Shown: piece by piece, positions 43,641-55,070 of the stretch
Position numbering within the stretch: position 1 is the stretch's first letter
Layout of the letters: every line of letters begins with the position of its first letter
DNA from: Phanerodontia chrysosporium
Lineage: Eukaryota > Basidiomycota > Agaricomycetes > Polyporales > Phanerochaetaceae
NCBI GenBank assembly: GCA_001910725.1
Contig: MJGA01000009.1
Span: forward strand, 558,001 to 622,000
Length of the DNA: 64,000 nt
Direction of reading: 5' to 3'
Position numbers and translations under genes: made by a program
The notes under the pieces: model-generated
What the model saw: the letters and a program-made list of their open reading frames with translations, nothing else
Databases searched by the model: none
What the model was told of the DNA's origin: nothing

Positions 43641-46600
43641 CCATGACCAAACCACGGTTTCAGAAGATGCAACTTGGCAACTAGAAACTATGGACACCCA
43701 CGGTACCTTCAAGAGATCTAAGGTTAATATTCACTATGTTAGCATAGAAGAAGACAGCCTAGACCTTGAATGGGATGAAGTAGAGCCCGTGATGTTTACA
43801 ACGAACATGGACAAGTTTATTGAAGACCTAGAAGAGGACGACACCATCATAACCTTTGATGGAAATCAAGTCTTTTCGTACAAGCAGCAAATGAGCTCGC
43901 CAGAGGTACTTACGGCTTACAAACGGGTTGACCGCAAGGTGAAGCCCGTACCAGCTGTATTCCCAGAAGACACACGAGTAATCAGGCAATTTCCAGAGGA
44001 CCCATTGAAGTCTTTACCTTCTTTGACCCCGCATCCTCCTGAATTTGTACCTGATGGAGGACGCTTAACGCAAGAACATCTGGATAACATGAACCTCAAC
44101 CCGGAAGACTTTCTATGGCCCGAAGAGCTAAAGTTATTTCAGCATATACTGAAGCTCAACCAGAACCACTTTGTATTCGAAGACAGTCAACGCGGATCGT
44201 TTAGAGAAGACTATTTCTCGCCATATATCATTCCAGTGGTACCTCATGTTCCTTGGGCTTTCAAGAATATTCCTATACCGTTGGGAATACATCAGAAGGT
44301 TCTGGATCTACTACGGGAAAAGATTGCGGCAGGAGTATACGAGTCAAGCCAGTCATCGTATCGATCACGATGGTTCTGCGTTCTCAAGAAAAGTGGCAAG
44401 CTTAGAATCGTACACGACCTACAGCCACTGAACAAAGTCACCATACGCGATGCAGGACTACCACCCAATCTCGACAACTTTGTGGAACCATTTGCAGGAC
44501 GTCAATGCTATACAGTCTTTGATCTATACTGGGGATTTGATGCACGCAAGGTTCATCCCAAGAGCAGAGACCTTACAGCCTTTTTGACACCACTGGGACT
44601 ACTTCGGATTACATCGCTGCCTACAGGATTCACAAACTCCCCTGCAGAGTTTCAAGCATGTGTATCGTTTATTCTGCAAGACGAAATTCCCGCTTACGCC
44701 AATGTATTCATCGATGATTTGCCAATCAAAGGACCCCGAAGCCGCTATGAAGACAGTTTAGGACAACCAGAAGTACTGAAGGACAACCCAGGCATACGAC
44801 GCTTCATTTGGGAACATGCATTGGATGTACACCGAATTATTCACCGTATAGGCCATGCAGGAGGAACCTTTTCTCCATCCAAGGTTCAACTTGCACAAGA
44901 AAAGGTGCTTATCATCGGACAGAAGTGTACCCCAGAAGGAAGGCTACCGGACAGCCAGAAGATAGACAAGATTCTAAATTGGCCCCCTCTCAAGACAGTA
45001 AAGGATGTACGAGGATTCCTTGGACTCTGTGGCACGGTGCGAATATGGATCAAGGACTACTCCACCAAGGCACGACCTCTGACAGAGCTGGTGCGCCACG
45101 ATGTCGAGTTCATTTGGGATTCAAGACGACAAGTAGCTTTCGAAGAACTGAAACAAGCCATTACATCACCTCCCGCCTTACGACCAATCGACTACGAGTC
45201 AGCGCAACCTGTGGTGCTGTCAGTAGACTCCAGTATTATTGCAGTAGGCTTTATTCTCTCCCAATATGACGAGGATCACAAGAAAAGGCCAGCAAGATAT
45301 GGTTCAATACCTATGAACGCAATTGAAGCACGTTACTCTCAACCCAAGCTCGAGCTTTACGGTCTGTTTCGTGCCTTACGAGCCTATCGTCTATATATCA
45401 TTGGTGTCAAGCACCTGATAGTAGAGGTGGATGCAAAGTACATCAAGGGAATGCTTAACGACCCAGATTTGCAACCCAACGCTACGGTCAATCGTTGGAT
45501 TCAGGGCATTCTGCTGTTTGACTTTGAACTCGTACACGTACCTGCCCATAAGCACCGAGGACCTGATGCGCTATCAAGAAAGGAACCAGAACAAGGAGAA
45601 GTAGCAGACGAAGAAGACGACAGCTGGCTAGACGACATTCCCTTGCATATACCCATACAGCATACACCCTGGATGAACGATGTGTCGTTGTTCACTCACA
45701 TGGTCAGTGCATCACCAGCAAAAGTGGTCCAAGCCTTTGAAACATGTCTATTTGACCCCGATGAACCAGCAGCCGAGCACGTTCTTGCCACTACTACACA
45801 GAAACAGGAAAAAGTACTCGCGGACATCTATCATTTCCTCCAAACTACACGTGCCCCACAATGTCAAAGCCTTCAGGAAAAACAGCGATTCATCAAGAAA
45901 GCTTTGAAGTTTTATGTTTCCGGAAGGGCCATGTACAAAAGGCGAGGCACTGCAGGACCTGCCAAGGTTATCTTTCGCCCTCACAAACGGGCTCAATTAC
46001 TTCAAGCTGCGCACGAAGGTCATGGACACCGTGGTGTAGAAGCAGTTATGGCAACACTCAAAGAACGATTCTACTGGCCAAGCATGTGGAATGATATCAA
46101 GCATCATGTGCAATCATGCCACCAGTGTCAGATTCGAAGTACACGGAAAGCAGAAGTGCCCATTATGGTTTCAACACCATCAACACTATTTCTCAAGATT
46201 TACGTGGACATTATGTTCATGCCCAAGGCTCACGGCTATCGATACATTGCAGCTGCACGAGATGACCTATCCGGGGCAGCAGAAGGATGTGCTCTCAAAC
46301 GCAATACAGCTGTGAGCATGTGCAAATTCTTATGGGAACATATCTTCTGTCGGTATGGCGCAGTAGGACAAGTGGTCACGGATAACGGAAAAGAAGTGGA
46401 GGCAGCATTCTCAGAGCTTATGGACCGGTTCAGTATACCTCAAGTCAAGATTTCTGCCTACAACTCCAAGGCCAATGGCGTCGTAGAACGAGGACACTTC
46501 ACCATACGCGAATCCATCGTCAAAGCTTGTGAAGGAAGAATCGCAGACTGGCCCAAGCAAGTTCCGCATGCATTCTTTGCAGATAGGGTCACTGTGAGAC

Positions 46601-47250
46601 GGCAAACTGGATATTCCCCCTACTACCTGCTTCATGGAGCTCATCCAATACTTCCTTTCGACCTCACAGAAGCCACATTCATGGTTGATGGTTACAAGCG
46701 AGGCATGACATCAAGTGAATTACTAGCCTTACGTTTACGACAACTCCAGAAGCGCCCAGAAGACTTGGCCAAAGCTGCAGCAGTACTTAGCAAGCATCGG
46801 TTCAAAGCAAAAGAACAATTCGAGCGCCGCTATCAAACACGACTTGTTCGTGACTCTTACCCACCAGGCACTCTTGTTCTAATGCGAAACAAGGCGATAG
46901 AAGCTACCCTAGAGCGCAAACACAAGGACAGGTACCTAGGCCCCTACGAAGTTGTACGACGCACGCAGAATGGTGCCTACATCTTGCAAGAACTCGATGG
47001 CACTGTATGGAGACAAGCAATCGCAGCATTCCGGCTGATACCATACATATTAAGATCAAGTGAATACCTCGACGCAATCATGCACAGATTACAAGATAGT
47101 TCAGCCAACGAGGACTCAGACACAGATCCTTGGTACTCTGTTAGTGAAGGAGAACATGAAGCTCAAGCGCAGTCAAATAAATCATTGCCCTCGGGCGAAG
47201 ATTCTTCCTTTCATGACAGCGACGCAAGCTCATATTCACCCTCATCTTAG
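43366..47250 (+). CDS. pol: Gypsy Pol: reverse transcriptase, RNase H, integrase, 1294 aa
   Basis: After about 230 residues of linker, RT begins near residue 290 (RSRWFCVLKKSGKLRIVHDL), with the first catalytic Asp in TVFDLYWGFD (about 385) and the YXDD-type box as FIDD (about 447). RNase H follows (VVLSVDSSIIAVGFIL near 620), ending GPDALSRK. The integrase HHCC finger is HEGHGHRGVEAVM with CHQCQIRS (about 883-925). The DDE residues are in YVDIMF, VTDNGKE and VVERGH. A GPY/F-type module (YLGPYEVVRR near 1190) precedes a Ser/Asp-rich tail. All catalytic motifs appear intact. There is no protease, which sits in ORF1. The same frame is open upstream over 42328-43308 except for the single TGA at 43309-43311. 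Confidence 0.95.
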   Translation: MGFETHQNESHGRDMMSSVKPAIDPGRMTRDATKPNAIKDPCSRNRTSIPSVIANNVNPTRSLPSTTGAVAFSGSPDPAAERITQPCDPGAYHDQTTVSEDATWQLETMDTHGTFKRSKVNIHYVSIEEDSLDLEWDEVEPVMFTTNMDKFIEDLEEDDTIITFDGNQVFSYKQQMSSPEVLTAYKRVDRKVKPVPAVFPEDTRVIRQFPEDPLKSLPSLTPHPPEFVPDGGRLTQEHLDNMNLNPEDFLWPEELKLFQHILKLNQNHFVFEDSQRGSFREDYFSPYIIPVVPHVPWAFKNIPIPLGIHQKVLDLLREKIAAGVYESSQSSYRSRWFCVLKKSGKLRIVHDLQPLNKVTIRDAGLPPNLDNFVEPFAGRQCYTVFDLYWGFDARKVHPKSRDLTAFLTPLGLLRITSLPTGFTNSPAEFQACVSFILQDEIPAYANVFIDDLPIKGPRSRYEDSLGQPEVLKDNPGIRRFIWEHALDVHRIIHRIGHAGGTFSPSKVQLAQEKVLIIGQKCTPEGRLPDSQKIDKILNWPPLKTVKDVRGFLGLCGTVRIWIKDYSTKARPLTELVRHDVEFIWDSRRQVAFEELKQAITSPPALRPIDYESAQPVVLSVDSSIIAVGFILSQYDEDHKKRPARYGSIPMNAIEARYSQPKLELYGLFRALRAYRLYIIGVKHLIVEVDAKYIKGMLNDPDLQPNATVNRWIQGILLFDFELVHVPAHKHRGPDALSRKEPEQGEVADEEDDSWLDDIPLHIPIQHTPWMNDVSLFTHMVSASPAKVVQAFETCLFDPDEPAAEHVLATTTQKQEKVLADIYHFLQTTRAPQCQSLQEKQRFIKKALKFYVSGRAMYKRRGTAGPAKVIFRPHKRAQLLQAAHEGHGHRGVEAVMATLKERFYWPSMWNDIKHHVQSCHQCQIRSTRKAEVPIMVSTPSTLFLKIYVDIMFMPKAHGYRYIAAARDDLSGAAEGCALKRNTAVSMCKFLWEHIFCRYGAVGQVVTDNGKEVEAAFSELMDRFSIPQVKISAYNSKANGVVERGHFTIRESIVKACEGRIADWPKQVPHAFFADRVTVRRQTGYSPYYLLHGAHPILPFDLTEATFMVDGYKRGMTSSELLALRLRQLQKRPEDLAKAAAVLSKHRFKAKEQFERRYQTRLVRDSYPPGTLVLMRNKAIEATLERKHKDRYLGPYEVVRRTQNGAYILQELDGTVWRQAIAAFRLIPYILRSSEYLDAIMHRLQDSSANEDSDTDPWYSVSEGEHEAQAQSNKSLPSGEDSSFHDSDASSYSPSS

Positions 47251-47279
47251 GAGAGAAGCCAACTGGGGACAGTTGAAGT

Positions 47280-47295
47280 TCAAGCGACCCTCGGA
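47280..47295 (+). other. Sequence abutting the 3' LTR (polypurine-tract position)
   Basis: TCAAGCGACCCTCGGA occupies the place where the plus-strand primer (PPT) should lie, but it is not purine-rich. A purine-richer stretch (AGGAGAGAAG) is about 45 bases upstream at 47250. The PPT is therefore not certain. Confidence 0.4.
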
Positions 47296-48565
47296 TATCA
47301 TGCATCAAAGGTGTTTGACACAAGATATGGATGAAATGGGCTTGAGTCTCTGTTATATCAGTGGGTGTGGGAAGACATGCCCAAACCCGGAGATCCCAGA
47401 AGGTGTGGGAATGTGTATCCATATTGGGAAAGAGTAGGAAAGAAGAGAAAAGGGGGCATGCTTAGGCTTGGAAGGCCTAGGAAGAGGTAAGAAGCAGCTG
47501 GAACATTGTGGAAAAGCGAAGAATACTGTGGAATCTGCTGGAATATTCTGGCAGAAGGGCCCAGACTTGGACCCAGCACTCAGGATTTAGGGACTTTTGG
47601 AAGAGAACATTGCAGAAGGACATGGAACTTTATAGAATACTCTAGAATACTCCTAGTTTAAGGGGTATATAAACCCCACCCCTTGTATCCTCGCTCAGAG
47701 GAGCCTCTTGACACTAGACCGCTATCTAGTTCGTTCCTCCCTCTACGTCTTTTGCTCTTTGCTGTGTACTGTAGCGCGGCTGCTGCAGTGCCACTGGTGT
47801 TCTACGTCTACGTCGTTGTTGAGATCACTCTAGTCCGGCTCGTGCCCGGTGTCGAGTGCTCTTCGTCGTCGGTTGTTGTACTCTAGTCCGGCCTGTGCCC
47901 GGTGTCGAGTACTTTTTGTTGTACGTCATACGTTGGGTGGGAACATTCTAGTCCGGCTCTGCCACCGGTGTCGAGTGTTTGCCCTTCGTCTTTCCTTTTA
48001 CGCTCTAGTCTGGCCTTTGCCCAGTGTCGAGTGTTCTACGTTGTTTGTGGTCACGCCCTACGTTGTTGTTGTTTGTGCACACCCTGCTAAGCTCTTGCTG
48101 ACACAGAGTGTACCCCTTTCTTTCGCTGCCTGTACGTACTCTAGTCCGGCTCTGCCACCGGTGTCGAGTACGCTTTTGTGTTTGACGTTCACGGTCTTTA
48201 ACGGACTCTTTTGTGTTTGCGGTTGTACGTCTTTTGGTCTCACTGGTTGTTTGGTTGTTTGTTGCACGTTGGACTCTTTTGTATTGTTTCCCAGTGGGTT
48301 GTAGCATTCGGGCTATCACTCATTGTTTCTCAGGTCTATTTACAGGACAGCCTGTGAGTTGATCTAACCCTTACCCCTCCTTTGTAGACGAAACCCCCCT
48401 TCACACCTCCAACTTCTACCTTCTCAACACACACCTTTGCAGTCTACCTTTGTCCCCAACGAACGCCCGAGGCAGAAGCCGACCTAGGACTGGTCCGTCT
48501 AACTCGGTTCCTTAATTTGACTCACTCTCTTCGAGGAGGAGTTGAAAGCGGGATCAACCACGATA
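47296..48565 (+). repeat. 3' LTR of the nested Gypsy element
   Basis: It has the same length as the 5' LTR (1270 bp) with two substitutions found by eye. It is followed by GCGC (48566-48569), the right target duplication. It contains the same TATA box (47666-47673) and five hairpin modules (47828-48169). Confidence 0.93.
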
Positions 48566-51500
48566 GCGCTGGGGTGGCATGTATCACATCGTATTCATCT
48601 GATGCATGGCGATAGCGAGGGAAGTCTGCTTCCCAGAACTTCGCTTTGTGGTAGACAGGGACCTTGTCGAACGGGAGCCGAGTATCAGCCGCCAAACTGT
48701 GCACCATGGCAGGCCGAAGGCCTGGGTGATTGAACTTGACAGCATACCGAGCAAGGCACTCTGCAAAATCTCTTGCACCATACGCCGTCTCAAGTCGAGC
48801 GAAGCGTACAGCCTTCGCAGAGGGCCCACGCGTCATCACGACGTGACTAGGGCCTGTGTTCTTGTACAGTGAGTTGACCTTTCGCAGGGGCGGACGGCCA
48901 GCAAGGCACCACTTGATGTATTTCTCGTGCCGTATGACCTTCTCCTTGCGCTCTAGCCAAAGGGTCATCTGAGCATACTCGTCCTTCCGATTGGTGGCAC
49001 GATAGGCATCCTTGGCTAGGTCGATATGGAGTCGCTCGGTGTACTCGGTGTTGAAGTTGTCTGCTGCGCCAAGGAGCTCGATGAGGAATCGGTAGTGACG
49101 CATGAAATGGACTTTCGGTAGGTTGAAATGTACGCGGATCCCGAGGTCAACAAAGATCGACTTATTCTCATGGAATCGGTGCAGTGCGTCGTCGAGGGCG
49201 TCGAGAGATGCAGTGCTCTGAACAGGATATTGCGCGAGGTACACAAAGTCGACCACCGCGCGAACAACCCTGACGAGGCGATCTGATGACGCACGGTCCG
49301 GAAGCGGCATGCCAACAACAAGACCAAGAAGGATGCGACAGATATCCGCATGTTCACGGCCGGTGAGACGAGAGAGCTTCGTGATTCCTTTGTAGAAGAG
49401 CCGGACATTGTGATTGGCAGGGAAGCGTCGACAGCGCGCGTCGATCTCGTCTTCGCTGTACGCCTCTTTGACCCACTCGACAAGATGTTTTACGACACCC
49501 TGTAGCAGTTGGTGGAGAATGTCAGGGGTGATGGATAGGAAAATGTTTGAGTACGGTAGGCTCTCCCAGAAAGGTCGATATACAGGTTTAATCCCAGCTG
49601 CCTTGCATGCACTAGCGTAGTCTGCGTTCGTCGCAGTGTCAACCGTGCCGAGAGCGTCAAGAACAGAGTCGATATTACGAAGAGGATGTGCGTCGCCCAG
49701 TTCACCGAGGCAAGAGCGCGGTTGTGTACATATGGGGCAGTCGCCATATTTCACGCACGTCACCAGTACTTGCTCGGGATAGTCTCCAACATACGCAGCA
49801 TAGATGGGGTGGACACGCCGCGTAACACCGTCTCCGCTCGTCATGGCAAGGCCGTCGTGTCCTGGGTCATGCAATGGCTCGAGGATCTTGCGCATACATG
49901 CATGGAATACATTCGCTACGGTGCGGCGTCGTGCAGCCTTGTTCTTGATATGCTCGAACTTGGCGGTTGGTAAGTACCCAAGCAAGACTTGCCCGCCCTG
50001 CGACGGCTTGCTCCGTATGTCTTTCGGCAAGTTGCCAATAGTGATGTAGACTGGGTAGGCGGACTTGTTGCGGAAGAGGGTGACTTGAGTTTTATCCGAG
50101 GAGATGATTACAGGCATAATCGTAGCTCCTGGAGTCCGCGCCTCGATCGCTTGCTGTATTGAGATCATCAGTGATCAATTATCAAACGTGCACTGGCATT
50201 CTGCGTGCCCACCTGCGTCGCCCACCACCACTTGCCCGTATGCATGTCATGGAACAGCCGTAGAGTCTCGTCCGAATCGGCATAGTGTCGCTCCGGGAGA
50301 AAAACGAGATGTGCCGCAAATTCAGGTTCGCTATACAAGGCGCGAAGGCATTCTATGACATCCCGGAAATAGACGTCAAAAGCCTCGCCTGCGACGATGA
50401 TCTCTTCGCGCTCAAAGCGTGGGCGCTTGTTGGGGAGCTGGTCGACCAAGGCGTTCATCTCTCGTACGTTGCTATACGACAGACCAAGCTTCTCAGGCAC
50501 CTGCCATGCGTTGGGTAAGCTAATGCTGTCATAAATTGCAGGACTCTGCTTACCCCCTCAATGCCTAATAGCTCCGTCACTGCCGTTGACGTTGGACCGC
50601 GCAGCTTCGCCCACCGGGCAAACTCCCAGTCTGTCTTGCTAGCGAAAGGTGCATAAATGTTGGCTGTTTTGGTATCGGCAGACTGACCAATGCTTTTGGC
50701 GTAGTCAGCATAACCTGGCGGGGGTGCTTCTGCCACGGGGGTTTTCGCCGCATGGACTGTGGGTGCTTCGGGCTCCGCCTCGGGCTGACGCTCTATCCGA
50801 GTCATGATGCAGTCAGTAAGGCCAGGCTTGGAAGCAGTCGACGCTTCGCACGAACCTGAAGATGAGGTTGCGGCCATTGCAGGCGTAGCAATGGTTGATG
50901 GCGCTTGTGCAGGATGTGCTGACGCAGTATGATGGGACTCGGTGACAATGGGGGTGGTGATGGCAGATCCTGCAATGTCGGAAGGGTAGGTGATGACTTT
51001 CACATTGCAACGAAGTGCGTCTTCCATTCGCTTCTGCTTGACCTCCCGCACAGAGGGGCCATCTGACGAGGGAACATCACGATCTGACGGTTGCGCAGCA
51101 CCGTGGAAGTCGAACTCTGGCTCAGATATGCAGTCGCTAGGGTTGATATCTTGCGCTGGAGGGGAGAGACGGCTCGGTTCCCAGTGTTTTTCGTTTGCAG
51201 CGGTGAGTTCTTCAATGTCCGAGTCGTCGTCTTCATCCGCAGACACCGGTGGATCTTCAAGCTCTGAGTCGGAGCCAGTCAAGCGTGGCCCGGGCCCTGC
51301 GTCGCCCCAGCCTGGGAGGTCCAAAGGTGCGTAGTCGCTTCCGAAGTAATCGCCTTGGAAATGTTGAGGATCCGCAGGTTCATGATTTGTGTCAGAGTCG
51401 TTGTCGAGCTCGTCATCGGAGTCTTCTTCCTGCGAGCCTGGTGCTGCTTTGGTACCGGGTCTTGACTTGTCCTGCGCATGTTGACGACGACGGTATGCCG

Positions 51501-51618
51501 ATAACACAGCTGGCGGGACGGTCTTGTCCCGGCATGCCAGGTTCGTTGCACGAGCTTTGTGGACATTGAATCCGGCACGTGTGCCAAACTCTCGATGGCA
51601 CCCAGTGCACCAGGGCAT
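48566..51618 (-). pseudogene. Plavaka-family transposase, 5' part (split by the Gypsy insertion)
   Basis: Exons are 51618-50554, 50500-50213 and 50153-48566, with introns of 53 and 59 nt. The start ATG (51618) gives MPWCTGCHREFGTRAGFNVH, a C2H2-like zinc finger. A 300-residue acidic disordered region follows, then EKLGLSYSNVREMNALVDQ, IMPVIISSDKTQVTLF (a hallmark of the family), YPVYITIGNLPKDIRSKPS, CPICTQPR, and a long helical core (LHQLLQGVVKHLVEWV, VHFNLPKVHFMRHYRFLI). The frame is open up to DVIHATP and breaks exactly at the left side of the Gypsy; it resumes at 32847. Plavaka transposases are related to CACTA-like DDE enzymes of Basidiomycota. I did not assign the catalytic residues. The intact protein would be about 1130 residues. 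Confidence 0.9.
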
Positions 51619-51792
51619 TGCATGGGCTAGGGAGGGAGCAGCTATTGGTGAGAGGGGTAAGGACGAACTCGACACGGCCGGAAAACCACTGACTTGAACG
51701 TATCTTACCTCAGCAGATCAGAACAAGCGCTTGCAAAGTTTGCGCACCGCGTTATCCCTGCCACAACCTCCACTGACGGTGCCGTAGCCTCT
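51619..51792. promoter_or_regulatory. Divergent promoter between transposase and DUF6532-like gene
   Basis: 174 bases separate the two start codons, which point away from each other. Shared control of transposase and accessory gene is plausible. No TATA box is obvious. Confidence 0.45.
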
Positions 51793-54700
51793 ATGCCTCC
51801 CTCAACTCGTGGTCGGAGCACGAAAGGCGACTCTCCAGCTTCTGCCACACATGGCGATGGCCCTGTGTCGACTGCCACAGAGAAGCGACGCAAGAAACGC
51901 CAAGAGCAAGAGAAGGCTGCGCAGGAGGAGGCCGAGCGCATTTCAGGTACGTTATCTGAGCAATTCTACACCCTCTGTTAATATAGCAACGGTCAGCTTT
52001 GCCTAGAATGGCCAAGGTCAACGCAATAAAAGAAGCAGGTATGCAATCTTACTTACTATGCTGGCCGATGCGATGAGGATTCGTTGACAAGCTGCCGACA
52101 GTGTGGACAAAGGCAGATGGACCGCAGAAGCGACTTCGCCCGATGGAAGAGCCCGACGAAGAGGCTTTGGTCAAGAAAAGGCCCAAGTCAGCTAAGAAGA
52201 GCGTAAGAGACACTTCGTCTAACAGCGGCAAAAAAAAGCTACCTTCTGGTGAGGGGCATAACCATGGGCTGGCGAGCATGAGGAATAGGTCTCTGACAGG
52301 AAAATACAGACCAATCCAAGACGCGTAAGGCATTGGAATCCAATGCAAAGGAGACCAAACAAAAGCCAGGTATGTGGTTTGTGGGTCCACCTTCCCATGT
52401 TACTCATGCGCCTCCAGCAGCGAAGAGGCTTGTTCTCCACTTCAACGACATCGAAGACAGTGAGAATTTCGCTGAGCATCATCCGCAACCCCTCCCCCCG
52501 AAGAGTGTTGTGGTTGCCCTTAAGCGTCCTCGCAAGACTAACAAGCCATCCAAGAAAGAAGACCACCGTAGACTCGGGCAGCACAGGTGCATGAGCTCAT
52601 ACGCTGACCATTTCATTCGAAGCTGATAGTACATCTACAGGCTACCCAGTCCATCAACCGAGAGTGACGCAGCACAAACGGCTGAGCAACACTCCGAGGA
52701 AGAGAACGACAACAAATCTGCAACGGACGATGACGACCTTGACGACCTCCGACTCACCCAAGCAGGAGTGCAGGGGGACGACGGCGACTTCAGCGACGAT
52801 GACGATGAAGAAGACTCAGAACTGGAGGAGGAAAAGGGTGCCGAGGATGGTGCCGAGGGCCAGGACGAGAGTGAGCTTGACGGGGAGGACATGGAGTTCG
52901 ATCTCGCTGCAGAGGTGAGCCATTCCACTTACTCACCCGGGGCCTTGCATAATTATTCCCTCAAAACCGTGCAGCGGCCATTCTTCCCTGGAAGGGCCCG
53001 CAAGCGATCTCAAATTGTCGACAGCGATGATGAGATCATTGTGCTACAACCGTCGATAGCTGGGAGTAATGCTCACAAACCTGCCTCACCACCTCCCACA
53101 TCCACCCGCCGCTCACTTGGGGATGACCTCGGTAAGTCATTCATGGAACTTTATGATCACCTACTATGACTAACACCGCCCTGATATACCAGGTCTCTTT
53201 GCAGATGATACTGAGGTTCAATATATTCGTAACAAGCGCAAAAACGACGCCGACAACGAAGTGCCAGTTCGAGAGAAGAAGTTGAAGCAGCCTAAGAAGT
53301 CGAAGACCAGAACCCTTACCCAAGCTGAGATTGCGAAGAACACTATCGAGGTACGTCAGGCATCGCTCACTAGCAAATCTGAGCACCTGAAGTTTTAAAC
53401 CTCTATAGCGTCCACACTTCAAGGACAAGCCAGTCGCAACCCCTGACCCCGTTATCACAGGTATCTCGCAGCAGATCGGCAAGCGGAATCGCACGAACCT
53501 CATGCTATGGGAAGCTAACTACCCGGCCGAGACTCAGATCGTCTACAACGACAAATGCGCCCTCAACAAGCTCTCCCAACGTCCGCCAATTCAGAAGCTA
53601 TTGGACGCCGTGCAGAAGGCGTTTATGCACGACTTCACTTTCAACCAGGGTACGTTCTGGGACAAACGCTGCATCGTTATCTGATGCCCGCGATCTCGTC
53701 CCAGCTATCCACCCTGCGACGATTCGGGACGCTGTATTTCAAGACATGGTCATCACCGAAGCCAAGACCATGAACCTTCTTGAAGTTGCAAAGCGTGCCG
53801 AGCTCGACGCAGACTATGCCGGCAGATACAGTATCTATGTGAGTACGTTGTGTCTTTCTCGGGCACTTACTAATTGCAATCCTCTGTAGGCTGACCAGCG
53901 GAGTGGCATAGTCCGAAGAAGTATGAAAGACGATGCCGTCGGAGGCGTCGAAATTCTCTACAAGCTCAAATCGACGGTCGCCGCCTCATCCCTGCCTACC
54001 GCAGGTACGACGACCGCTTCCGCAACCGTTGTACCGGCCGAGAACGACTCGGAATCTGCTCATGCAGCTGCGGTGGATGCTGCTGCGAGCGCCAAGTTCG
54101 CAACGGCCACCCGAGTCGCCATTCTACTTCGAGGAATGGCGTATGCCTTTCCCGGCGATGTTATGTCGACGGTATGGTTGCATCCTCCTTTTCGTGACAA
54201 TCCAAGACTAACGCTCTCTGCATTAGGCTGGCGTCGATGGAAGCCAGCCGTTTAACGTCCCACTTCTCACGCAGGTCTTGCGCAACGCCTACTTTCAACA
54301 AGGCGTCCGATCGAGGAAGCCGCTTGCTACGGGCCACGAGGATGCCTTCAAATCCTCCATCTATCTCAAGCCTCACGAAAAGGAGATACCGCCGTGTATG
54401 GTCGCCATTGGATGCGCTGCGGTGCGCTACTCGTGTCCGTTCTGTGTGTGCCGTTGTGACTGATATACTATTGGAGATCGCTCTCGCCCTTGAGGAGTGG
54501 TCCACAGGCACGCGCGTGGCGACTGAGTACAGTCTGACCAAGGCCGAAGCGGAGTACAAGGTTGTGATGAAGTGGATTGCCGAATGGAAGGAAAAGCGCC
54601 CCGATTGGCACCACAGCTTTATGCACCGTGTGTATCTCAATGTTTGGTGAGTCGGGGTCGCCTATACAGTGTCAGGGCTTGGTACTGAACTACGGCTACC

Positions 54701-54799
54701 AGTTGTGGTCAGGATACACCAGCGTCTCGTCAGCTAGAGGACAACTTTCAGCAGGCGATGTCTCTCGCGCGTCCCCCGCCGTTGTTACCGGAACCTTGA
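51793..54799 (+). CDS. DUF6532-like accessory gene of the Plavaka element, 767 aa
   Basis: Fourteen exons, first 51793-51946 and last 54703-54799, sum to 2304 nt with every junction in phase (introns 39-74 nt). The N-terminal half is disordered with nuclear-targeting-like basic runs (EKRRKKRQEQEK, RKRSQIVDSDDE) and a long acidic run. From about residue 430 the chain becomes globular: RNRTNLMLWEANYP, IQKLLDAVQKAFMHDF, ATRVAILLRGMAYAF, VLRNAYFQQGVRSRKP, ALALEEWSTGTRVATEYS. The last resembles the C-terminal core of DUF6532 proteins, which are common in Agaricomycetes near transposon-like genes. No catalytic motif is visible and the role is unknown. It lies within the inverted repeats and reads away from the transposase. 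Confidence 0.75.
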
Positions 54800-55055
54800 T
54801 ATCATCGGCATCATGTCGACTGCTCAACAACGTGTATATCGACTAGTTCTACTGAATTGAATGCAATTAGAGGCTGTCTGTACTGTACAACTGTGCGCGC
54901 ATCATGTCCAAACGTCGTGAATACCCAGCGAAAGTGCTCAATTCGGCCAAATCTGGAGGCGCCAATGTCGCTGAGGTCTGAACATGGCGAACATGGCGCT
55001 TTGACTCTACGTCGAAAATCCGGCCATATTTGGCCATATTCAGGTCCATCCTCAT

Positions 55056-55070
55056 GGGGGGTTTTCCCTG
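55056..55070 (-). repeat. Right terminal inverted repeat of the Plavaka element
   Basis: GGGGGGTTTTCCCTG is the exact reverse complement of 30619-30633 and is followed by the second AT (55071-55072). Confidence 0.85.

Larger units (their letters stand above)
32848..48565 (+). mobile_element. 15.7-kb Ty3/Gypsy LTR retrotransposon, recently inserted
   Basis: Two direct LTRs of 1270 bp (32848-34117, 47296-48565) end in TATC...GATA. I could find only two substitutions between them (33069/47517 T-C and 33211/47659 A-T). A GCGC target duplication flanks the element. A primer-binding site follows the left LTR. ORF1 (34173-42635) carries gag, knuckle and protease; a separate ORF (43366-47250) carries RT, RNase H and integrase. 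The length is far above the 5-8 kb usual for fungal Gypsy elements. The excess is the long tail of ORF1 and the region up to the pol start. Confidence 0.93.
30619..55070 (-). mobile_element. Plavaka-type TIR DNA transposon with two accessory genes, carrying a nested Gypsy element
   Basis: The ends are inverted copies of CAGGGAAAACCCCCC (30619-30633 and 55056-55070), flanked by AT on both sides (30617-30618 and 55071-55072). Removing the element and one AT rejoins the DUF6535 reading frame. Inside are a Plavaka-family transposase (minus, itself interrupted at 32848-48565), a 301-aa gene downstream of it (minus) and a 767-aa DUF6532-like gene (plus) divergent from it. Without the nested Gypsy the element is about 8.7 kb. 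Subterminal GGCCAAAT-type motifs occur near both ends, as in CACTA-like transposons. Confidence 0.85.
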
